Program-made: the position numbers and the translations under genes
Assembly (NCBI GenBank): GCA_036401755.1
Contig: DASWUD010000041.1
Coordinates: 1-30,051, forward strand
DNA length: 30,051 bases
Origin: DASWUD01 sp036401755
Lineage (GTDB): Bacteria; Pseudomonadota; Gammaproteobacteria; Thiohalomonadales; Thiohalomonadaceae
Reading direction: 5' to 3'
The notes under the pieces: generated by a model
Seen by the model: the letters and a program-made list of their open reading frames with translations, nothing else
Told to the model about the DNA's origin: nothing
The model's database searches: none
In this document: one piece after another, positions 23,653 through 30,051 of the stretch
Position numbering within the stretch: the first letter of the stretch is position 1
How the letters are laid out: every line of letters starts with the position of its first letter

Positions 23653-24843
23653 CTACTTCTCCCAACGCCAGCCAACCATTGCGCGATAACGGTTATATTC
23701 ATAGCGTTGATCGGTAGACTGCTGATCGATCGATTTCAACTCAGTCCACAGGCCATGATGCTTGGTGAGATCGTAATCGCCTTTTATGCTGTACTCTGCA
23801 GACTTGTAGCTCATATCAGCCTGAGAGGGATCATCAAAGGCAAAGGCGTTGTCATAATCACGCTGCCACCAGAGCGCCTTGGCCTTGATGCGCAGTTTGT
23901 CTTTGTCATAGATTGCACGTAGACCGTAGCTACTTTTGATGTAGTCATAATATCCGACATATTCGTCTTTCCTGTCTGTTATGTAATAGTCGAGATATAC
24001 AACAAAATCGTTATTCAATTTCTGACGAATGGATGCCCCGTACTTGTTGTACACATATTTACGGGCCGTTCCTGCTACATAGTTGCCGGAGAGATCCCGC
24101 GCCCTCCACTCGTCATAGCTGCGGGTGTAATGATCATAACTGACCGTAAGCTTCGTTGGCTTGGCGAGCGGAAAATCGATATCGCCCCCCATCAATAAAT
24201 AGTCGTGGTCATAGGAGTCAAAAGCTGTGGAACCAGGCTCGATATAGTCGAGACGAGCAACATCGACATGCAGATTATAGGGAAAGCGGACGGTCTCCTG
24301 GTCAAACTTGGCACTAACCCCGGAAATGTTGTAGCTATAGCGATCTGAGAGATCGGTTCCAGCGTTCGAAACCATTTGGTCGCCGGTGTCACGATTGAAG
24401 TAGGTCTTGCTATGCACGCCGAAATAGGGTGTTACCTGCACGGTATCTTCCCGTTTCCCCTCCTGACTCAACAAAAACTCTATCCCCCCCTTGAGTAGAT
24501 GGTTGTACTCATTGGCATTTTCGGTATTTGCCTCGGGATAATAGCTGCCACTGAACGAGTAGGCGGCAATGGCTCCCCATTGGTTACTGTCGCGGCCGCT
24601 GTATTCCGTATTCAAATTAACCGGAATGAAAATACCGGACTTTGTGACTGGGTTTACTGCTACAGGTGTGGCTGGTGCGTAATCGATGTAGGGCTCGCTG
24701 GGGGCAAGATAGGCATTGCTGTCATAGCCGACCCCCGTTTCTATTTCCAGACTCCAAGGTGACTTGGCCACATGTTCGGCAGCGAAGGCAGTGGCCGATA
24801 TCGATAGAAGTAGTGCTGGAGTAATTATTCTTCTGTGGGGCAT
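23653..24843 (-). CDS. Predicted outer-membrane beta-barrel protein, 396 aa
   Basis: Signal peptide MPHRRIITPALLLSISATAFA is cleaved before AEHVAK. The mature protein is a long series of alternating amphipathic strands rich in Tyr, Asp and Gly: SLEIETGVGYDSNAYLAP, WGAIAAYSFSGSYYPEANTEN, KLTVSYDHYTRSYDEW, DFVVYLDYYITDRKDEYVGYYDY and KLRIKAKALWWQRDYDNAF. It ends in a final strand, RAMVGWRWEK. Length and pattern fit a barrel of about 14-18 strands. No porin family is recognised. AGGAG lies nine bases before the ATG, and the gene follows the TPR gene by 11 bases. It is therefore very likely the last gene of the transglutaminase/ATP-grasp operon, where it could be the outer-membrane exit or anchor. 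Confidence 0.82.
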   Translation of the reverse strand: MPHRRIITPALLLSISATAFAAEHVAKSPWSLEIETGVGYDSNAYLAPSEPYIDYAPATPVAVNPVTKSGIFIPVNLNTEYSGRDSNQWGAIAAYSFSGSYYPEANTENANEYNHLLKGGIEFLLSQEGKREDTVQVTPYFGVHSKTYFNRDTGDQMVSNAGTDLSDRYSYNISGVSAKFDQETVRFPYNLHVDVARLDYIEPGSTAFDSYDHDYLLMGGDIDFPLAKPTKLTVSYDHYTRSYDEWRARDLSGNYVAGTARKYVYNKYGASIRQKLNNDFVVYLDYYITDRKDEYVGYYDYIKSSYGLRAIYDKDKLRIKAKALWWQRDYDNAFAFDDPSQADMSYKSAEYSIKGDYDLTKHHGLWTELKSIDQQSTDQRYEYNRYRAMVGWRWEK

Positions 24844-24854
24844 TCATCAACTCC

Positions 24855-26759
24855 TCATTTTGAATTTACGAATATGGTATTTATTTCTTGAGCAAGTTTG
24901 TGGTTGTCAGGATCGAGCTTCCTGGCTTTTTCGAATTCGGTGCGCGCATCATCTTCCTTTCCTGCCTTAAGAAGGAGGCGTGCCAGCTTTGCTCTTAATT
25001 GCGGATCGGCAGCATCAACAGCTACAGCCTGTCGCATTATTTCTATCGCTTCAGCATATTTCATTTGTGTACTTAAAGTAGATGCCAGCGCCGTCATTGC
25101 CTTGATAGTCTGCGGCTCAAGTTCCAGAGAGCGGCGCAAGGCCTGCTCCGACTTTTTTTGTTCCCCTATCGCTTGATAGGCAAACCCCAGATTACGCCAG
25201 GCCAGGGCATAGCTGCTATCTTGTTTGAGCAGGGCATTGTATTCCTGGATAGCTTCCTGATGCCGCCCCTGATGGGCATAGCGCACGGCAAGATTTAGCC
25301 GTGCCTGTGGGTAGTTGGGGCGGATTGCCAGTGCATGGCGATAAGCGTCTATCGCGACATCATCCTTGTCTTCACGACCGGCGAGAACACCGAGGTTGAA
25401 CCAGGCCTGCTCATAATCCGCTTTGTATGCAAGAGCCTTCTGTAAGGATTGCCCAGCCTGCTCAATCTGCTGCTGCTTCATTTGCAGCAGCCCGAGGTTG
25501 TACCAGGCTTCCGGATATTTGTTATCCAGTTTGATGGCTTTGCGATAGGATTTCTCGGCCTCTTCGTAACGCTTTAGTGCCACCAGGACCAGTCCCTGGT
25601 TAAGATAGGCCTCAGGGTAAACTCCACCACGCAGCTCGATCGCCATGCGATACATGGATAAGGCCGTGGTGTGATCCTTCATGCCATAAGCAGCGCGGGC
25701 CAGATTGAAGTGGGCCTCGCTATGACGCGGCTCCCGCTTGGCAATCCACCCGAATTCGGCTGTTGCATCGGTATAGCGCTTTTGTGACAGGAGCAGCAAA
25801 CCAAGGTTGTAGTGCGCCTTGCTGTACTCAGGGTTGTATTTTATCGCGTTACGATATGCCGCCTCTGCCGCTGCGGCGTTACCCAGTGCGCTGTGATAAC
25901 GCGCAAGAGTGAAGTAAGCGGGCGGGTAGTCCGGCTTCAGCTTGAATACCTCATCAAAGCGCGCCATGGCCCTTTTTTGACCTGCCGGAGTATTATTCTC
26001 CAGCATGGCCAGCTCCAGACGTGGCTCGATAGCGTCTGGGCGGAGTCGAATCGCGGATTCGAAGGCCGATCTGGCAAGACCATTTTTGCCGAGTCCCCGG
26101 TAAGCGATTCCCAGGCCGACATTGGCGCGGGCTTTCTGCTCGCCACCAGCAAGTGATATGGCTTGCGTAAAGACCCGGAGCGCATTGTTGTTATCGCCCA
26201 GTTTTAAATAAAGAAGCCCCATGTTGTAGTGTGCATCAAAATGGTTTGGCAGTTTGGCGACGAGCGCGGTGTAATCAGATAGCGCACCTTGAGTATTTCC
26301 AAGCCGCGACTTTGCCAATGCCCTATTAAAATAGGCGCGTACATACGGTTGTGAAGTGGTCAATGCTTTGTCGAAGTATTCAATGGATTTCTGCAGCTCA
26401 CCATTCTTGAGATAGAGCACGCCAAGATCATTAAATACCCGCGAATCTGGCTTGTCTGCCAATAATGTGCGATAAATTCCTTCAGCATCGCTCCACTTAC
26501 CGGCCATTGCCAGACGCGTTGCTTCCTGCAGACGAGGATCATCGTTCTCCTGTGATGCCAGCTGGGGCGCGTCGACTGTGGATGCGATTTCGTCCTTGAT
26601 ATCCTTTATTGGAGTGTTATCAATCCGAATGACTGTAATGGCTTCGGCGTTGTGGGTAGTGCGGTATTCGACATAGATTAACGATATAAAAATCGCGAAA
26701 ATAACCAGCAGTGCCGGGATAAAGCTCTCTTGTAGAATTTGCCTGATTGATTGGTTCAT
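24855..26759 (-). CDS. Membrane-anchored TPR-repeat protein, 634 aa
   Basis: One membrane helix (about 12-30, FIPALLVIFAIFISLIYV) comes after a short basic start, so the bulk is probably periplasmic. From about residue 78 to the end the protein is almost wholly tetratricopeptide repeats, about 15 or 16 units of 34 residues. Examples are AYFNRALAKSRLGNTQGALSDYTALVAKLP, AYLNQGLVLVALKRYEEAEKSYRKAIKLD and AWRNLGFAYQAIGEQKKSEQALRRSLELEP. TPR arrays bind partner proteins and often act as assembly scaffolds in polysaccharide or protein export. The ATG overlaps the ATP-grasp stop in an ATGA arrangement. No enzyme domain is visible. Its place between ligase and barrel suggests a bridge across the periplasm; this is inference. 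Confidence 0.92.
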   Translation of the reverse strand: MNQSIRQILQESFIPALLVIFAIFISLIYVEYRTTHNAEAITVIRIDNTPIKDIKDEIASTVDAPQLASQENDDPRLQEATRLAMAGKWSDAEGIYRTLLADKPDSRVFNDLGVLYLKNGELQKSIEYFDKALTTSQPYVRAYFNRALAKSRLGNTQGALSDYTALVAKLPNHFDAHYNMGLLYLKLGDNNNALRVFTQAISLAGGEQKARANVGLGIAYRGLGKNGLARSAFESAIRLRPDAIEPRLELAMLENNTPAGQKRAMARFDEVFKLKPDYPPAYFTLARYHSALGNAAAAEAAYRNAIKYNPEYSKAHYNLGLLLLSQKRYTDATAEFGWIAKREPRHSEAHFNLARAAYGMKDHTTALSMYRMAIELRGGVYPEAYLNQGLVLVALKRYEEAEKSYRKAIKLDNKYPEAWYNLGLLQMKQQQIEQAGQSLQKALAYKADYEQAWFNLGVLAGREDKDDVAIDAYRHALAIRPNYPQARLNLAVRYAHQGRHQEAIQEYNALLKQDSSYALAWRNLGFAYQAIGEQKKSEQALRRSLELEPQTIKAMTALASTLSTQMKYAEAIEIMRQAVAVDAADPQLRAKLARLLLKAGKEDDARTEFEKARKLDPDNHKLAQEINTIFVNSK

Positions 26760-27664
26760 GGTCGTGGTTGACGAATTGATTCGAGACGGTGCCGCAATCC
26801 TGTAAGGTTGGCATTCTGAATCTGTAGTCCTGGGCGAACGTTGATTTCCAGTAACACAGGGCCTTTCTTGCTAATTGAAATATCTACCCCAAGGTATTTG
26901 AGAGGCACTGCTTCAGCCGCAAGGCGGCTGATACGCAAAATATCAGACCAGTAAGGAATCTGCCGGCCGATGAGTGCCAGCCCAGTATCGGGATGCGCGG
27001 TTATCGGCTCGTTATTCAAAATGGCGTGCGTAGTTGTTCCTGACTCCATATTGATACCAATACCGATCGCCCCCTGATGCAGGTTGGCGCGCCCCTGTGA
27101 TGCCAGAGTCGGAATCCTGGTCATGGAGAGGACAGGATGATGGTTGAACAGTATGACGCGCACGTCAGCCAGACCGGTGGGGCTGAGTTGTGTCATCTCT
27201 TCATTCTGTTGTACGCGCTCCTCGATTATGACCCGATCCGATAAATCAAAGGAGTAGACGCCAAAAATAATATCAGAAATATGCTTGCGAAGTTCGGTGA
27301 TGCTATAACGTTTGCCGCTTGGGCCTATCCAGTTACTTCCCTGACGGCTCGTAATAACGATGATGCCGCCACCACCACTGCCTTTGGAGGGTTTGATGAC
27401 GAAATCGCCGTAGCCTGAGAGCTCCTGCTCCAGATTGCGCAGCTCATAAAATGAGCTGTAACTGGCATAGGTAGCGGGTACTGGCACGCCCGCCTTTACC
27501 ATTAGCTCCTTGGTCAGCAGCTTGTCATCTGCTAGTGGGAAGTGGCGTCGCGGGTTATGGGGGTAGATGAAGTTCAGGTTGCGTTGATTCATGGCCAACA
27601 CATTCGCAGCACGCGAACGTATCTCTTGCCAGTCTTTCCATAATTCAAAAAGTTTCCGCACCAT
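26756..27664 (-). CDS. ATP-grasp ligase, alpha-L-glutamate ligase-like (RimK-related; PF14397/TIGR02291-type)
   Basis: The 302-residue protein begins MVRKLFELWKDWQEIRSRAANVLAMNQRNLNFIYPHNPR, the usual opening of this family. ATP-grasp marks follow: FVIKPSKGSGGGGIIVI (88-104, nucleotide loop), IIEERVQQ (146-153, adenine site), DVRVILFNHHPV (167-178), and the metal ligands Asp261, Glu273 and Asn275 in YLGVDISISKKGPVLLEINVRPG. Such enzymes join a carboxylate to an amine using ATP. Glutamate as substrate is suggested only by family naming. I chose the ATG at 27664 (GGTGAG before it), 7 bases after the 7TM gene stop; a longer frame overlapping that gene was rejected. No membrane helix is seen, so it acts in the cytoplasm. 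Confidence 0.93.
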   Translation of the reverse strand: MVRKLFELWKDWQEIRSRAANVLAMNQRNLNFIYPHNPRRHFPLADDKLLTKELMVKAGVPVPATYASYSSFYELRNLEQELSGYGDFVIKPSKGSGGGGIIVITSRQGSNWIGPSGKRYSITELRKHISDIIFGVYSFDLSDRVIIEERVQQNEEMTQLSPTGLADVRVILFNHHPVLSMTRIPTLASQGRANLHQGAIGIGINMESGTTTHAILNNEPITAHPDTGLALIGRQIPYWSDILRISRLAAEAVPLKYLGVDISISKKGPVLLEINVRPGLQIQNANLTGLRHRLESIRQPRP

Positions 27665-27671
27665 CGGCAAC

Positions 27672-29252
27672 TCACCCACGGAATATGAGACGTCTGAATC
27701 GAATAAACTCCAGCAGACGCATACCCATCCACTTGCCCAGCCACAGATTGAGCGCAATTACCACCAATAGCATCTCCGGGAAGGCGAGGATAAGACTTTG
27801 CATAAAAAGCGAGTCCATTACGGCATAACAGGCTGCGGTAACCAGTAGTGTCACGCCGGTGATCCGCAACGCTTTTCTGAACCCCTGCTCGGTTTCAATC
27901 AATGCAAAGCGTTCGGCTGTGATGGCCAGGATGGCAATCGGGAACAGGGTAATATGCGCAAATTCAAACAATCCATAATTGACGGCCAGACCAGTCATGG
28001 TCAACATGACAATGACCACCATGGTGAACATCACCGCCATTTTTGGTGAATGGAGTAACTGCATCCAGTCTAGTCCTTTACGCAACATGGCTGAGATAAG
28101 AATGATTAGGGTAAAGCCGATAATCCCCCAAAACAGGCCGGTCTCTCGTGCAGCGGCCGCGATTAGCGCTGGCAGAAAGGTGCCGAATGTCTCCACGCCA
28201 ATGACATTGCGAAAAATTACGGTGACCAGCGCCCCCAGAGGCAGCATGATAATAATTTTCAGAAGATTCTGGCTGATACCAATGCGTTCGAACAACGCAT
28301 AGAGATTCAGCGCATTGAATGCAGAATCGCCAGGAGTGGTGATGCTTCTGTTGGGGACCAATCGTTTGTTGATTTTAAAAAAGTATTGGAAGTTAATATT
28401 GGCCGTGTGTTTGAACAGCACACGATCGCCATAATAGAGCGTCAGATAATGACTGGGGATTTCAGCAAACCGGTCATTGATCGTATCGAAGGGCACCCAG
28501 TGGCCGTTGACATACACCTCAACCCACTGGTGGCTCACCCGTTTAACCCCCTGCTCCATTACCAGACCGCCAACCAGACGCGCAGGTAGATTGAGATTGC
28601 GCGCAAGAGCTACAAATAACCTGCTCTTGCCATTACAACTGGCTTCACCCAGTTTAAGTGCCGTCAAGGCATCGGTATAACCAGAGAAGTTGCGATTCTC
28701 GAAGTTATCTTGAAGGTGGCGGTGAATCCTGGTCAAGGCAGTCAGGGTATCGGGCCTCCCCTCTGGAAAGAGCCTTCGATTCATCTCAGCGATCAACGGA
28801 TCATCGACCTGGATTCCTGGCTCTGGTTTGAGGTAGTCCTGGAGGTCGGCGCTATATTCGGTTGGAATAGGCAAGCCAGGCGGGATTTCAAAACGATAAT
28901 GGTGCGCCTGAACCGCGTAGGAGTAGACGATATTGTGTTGCCCGGTGATACCGTCCCCTTTCCACGAGGCGAAGCGATTGTCGTTATCGGACTGCACGCT
29001 GAAAGCGAAACGTCCTGAAATATTGGATTCTTCAGTAATAGTTTGGCGCTGATCGCTTCTTGGCAGGTAGGTGCTGAGATCGATATCTTCACCGTGACCG
29101 TCGACACGCATGCTTACATCAACCTGGTAACTCATGGCCGGAACCAGATCACCAAGCGGATAGTTAAGCACAAAGAGCTTATAGCCAATGCCGGCAAGAG
29201 GCACGGCAACCAGAAGCAGAAATACCAGAAGGTAAGCGCGACGTCGATTCAA
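27672..29252 (-). CDS. Transglutaminase-fold protein fused to seven membrane helices (UUP1-like, PF14400/PF14402-type)
   Basis: The 526-residue protein has an N-terminal helix (7-29), a periplasmic region and seven C-terminal helices (about 328-507). The transglutaminase-like core lies near 165-275. The family is usually called inactive, yet here a triad in the right order and spacing is visible: Cys206 (GEASCNGKSRLFVALAR), His241 (SHQWVEVYVNG) and Asp256 (WVPFDTIND). The start is TTG with GGGAAG just before it; the next ATG would remove the first helix. A promoter-like pair lies upstream. Together with the ATP-grasp gene it forms a known pair. The usual third partner, an ATP-dependent zinc-protease-like gene, is not seen in this window. 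Confidence 0.92.
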   Translation of the reverse strand: MNRRRAYLLVFLLLVAVPLAGIGYKLFVLNYPLGDLVPAMSYQVDVSMRVDGHGEDIDLSTYLPRSDQRQTITEESNISGRFAFSVQSDNDNRFASWKGDGITGQHNIVYSYAVQAHHYRFEIPPGLPIPTEYSADLQDYLKPEPGIQVDDPLIAEMNRRLFPEGRPDTLTALTRIHRHLQDNFENRNFSGYTDALTALKLGEASCNGKSRLFVALARNLNLPARLVGGLVMEQGVKRVSHQWVEVYVNGHWVPFDTINDRFAEIPSHYLTLYYGDRVLFKHTANINFQYFFKINKRLVPNRSITTPGDSAFNALNLYALFERIGISQNLLKIIIMLPLGALVTVIFRNVIGVETFGTFLPALIAAAARETGLFWGIIGFTLIILISAMLRKGLDWMQLLHSPKMAVMFTMVVIVMLTMTGLAVNYGLFEFAHITLFPIAILAITAERFALIETEQGFRKALRITGVTLLVTAACYAVMDSLFMQSLILAFPEMLLVVIALNLWLGKWMGMRLLEFIRFRRLIFRG

Positions 29253-29294
29253 GGTCTTCCCGCCTGATTGGGCAACTATTTCATTCGTCGCCGT

Positions 29295-29322
29295 AGCATA
29301 CTGGAGAATTGATGGCTTGCAA
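29295..29322 (-). promoter_or_regulatory. Candidate sigma-70 promoter for the transglutaminase/ATP-grasp/TPR/barrel operon
   Basis: On the minus strand TTGCAA (29317-29322) is followed after 16 bases by TATGCT (29295-29300). Each hexamer matches 4 of 6 consensus positions. Transcription would begin about 35 bases ahead of the TTG start codon. Spacing is 1 base short of the ideal. This is a guess from sequence alone. Confidence 0.35.
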
Positions 29323-29468
29323 GTGAATCGTATGTGACACGGGCTTAAAGTGTCATAGGCGTGACCTGAAGCACAAATGATTTAAGCCATATTGCATGGC
29401 TCAATAACCGAATAATCTGGTGCACTTGCAGGGGTATTTAAATGCGGCAGATCTAGGGTTGGGCGGTA

Positions 29469-30051
29469 TCAGGTCTCGCTTTGTAGCATTGTTTGACGAA
29501 TAACACGCCCAACCGTAGCGAGATGAAGCCCGAAGAATTCTGCAATCTCCCTGTAACTGTAACAGCCGGTGGCATAGGCCGCGATGATCGCACCGTTGCG
29601 TTCTCGATGCTTGGCAGCAATAGAATCGAGCGAAGGAGCGGGACCTCTGCGCTGGGCCTTCGGGATGCTCAATGTATCCCCGGCAGGATTCATCTTCTTC
29701 TGCATCCGTCGGATGAACTTTTCATCACCCAGGTAAATCTGCTGACGCAGCCCTGCCCAGATACTTGGAGTGTTGATGCCTTCCTCCAGAAACCGCGTGT
29801 AGCGGCGTCGTGCCTCTGATCGGCGATTGCCAAACCTCGAGAGCAAGCCATCCGTCGCTAGCCATTGCGGTGTGGGTGCGTCGCCCACCATTGCCCCGTA
29901 GCTGCTCCACACGTACGCACCCGGGTGTTTCACCATGCCCGCGCGCACTGGATTCAACACCACATACCGGGAAAGCTCCAGCAGGTAGCTCTCCTTGTCC
30001 ACCAGAATGCCCTTGAACCGGCCCTGGAAGAGATGTCCAGTTCGCTTGTGT
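29469..30051 (-). CDS. IS200/REP-type (Y1) transposase-like protein, C-terminal part (5' end outside window)
   Basis: The frame stays open to the right edge, so the gene begins outside. Its visible start HKRTGHLFQGRFKGILVDKESYLLELSRYVVLNPVRAGMV is typical of Y1 (HUH) transposases of the IS200/REP-associated group. The expected HUH histidine motif lies earlier and is not seen. The WSSYGAMVGD segment is also typical. The last 45 residues (NGAIIAAYATGCYSYREIAEFFGLHLATVGRVIRQ) look like a helix-turn-helix used for DNA binding. A GTG at 30002 is internal. Both stand-alone domesticated RAYT genes and small IS elements have this form; the missing 5' part would decide. Confidence 0.9.
   Translation of the reverse strand, partial: HKRTGHLFQGRFKGILVDKESYLLELSRYVVLNPVRAGMVKHPGAYVWSSYGAMVGDAPTPQWLATDGLLSRFGNRRSEARRRYTRFLEEGINTPSIWAGLRQQIYLGDEKFIRRMQKKMNPAGDTLSIPKAQRRGPAPSLDSIAAKHRERNGAIIAAYATGCYSYREIAEFFGLHLATVGRVIRQTMLQSET

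Overview
The window looks like a gammaproteobacterial chromosome. The block aat / trxB / ftsK-lolA-rarA / crcB / serS / cysG matches, as I recall it, the conserved neighbourhood of Pseudomonas and relatives (ftsK-lolA-rarA-serS is also the E. coli order). Signal peptides, LolA and two predicted outer-membrane barrels indicate a Gram-negative cell. The sequence alone does not settle genus or family; a Chromatiales-like or similar environmental gammaproteobacterium is possible.

Layout. 1-5.3 kb: the 3' end of mfd, a small putative lipoprotein, a zinc-ribbon/HEAGH membrane protein, a stand-alone S24-fold protein that lacks the expected catalytic lysine, a single-domain rhodanese, trifunctional siroheme synthase cysG and a small exported basic protein. 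5.3-13 kb (all minus strand): alanine dehydrogenase, ftsK-lolA-rarA (tightly packed, with a 4-base overlap between lolA and rarA), fluoride channel crcB overlapping a DUF190 gene, then serS. 13-16.2 kb (plus strand): trxB with a clear terminator, then a FemAB-like acetyltransferase-fold protein overlapping aat. 16.2-23 kb (minus strand): a small barrel protein, a GGDEF-EAL transmembrane sensor directly behind a periplasmic binding protein gene, and a CPA2 cation:proton antiporter. 22.9-23.65 kb is a gene-poor, eroded stretch.

23.65-29.25 kb (minus strand) is the most distinctive part. It is a compact four-gene run: transglutaminase-fold/7TM protein, ATP-grasp ligase of the glutamate-ligase-like type, a large membrane-anchored TPR protein, and an outer-membrane barrel. 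Spacing is 7 bp, a 4-base overlap and 11 bp. The 7TM/transglutaminase plus ATP-grasp pair is a known but functionally unresolved association. The added TPR and barrel genes suggest an envelope-spanning modification or export system. The right edge holds the C-terminal part of an IS200/REP-type (Y1) transposase.

Three copies of a palindromic intergenic repeat (about 3.26-3.38, 7.37-7.50 and 14.20-14.25 kb) sit between housekeeping genes. By eye, the last 6-7 kb is richer in A+T than the ftsK-trxB-aat block; I have not computed this. No tRNA, rRNA or CRISPR array was seen.
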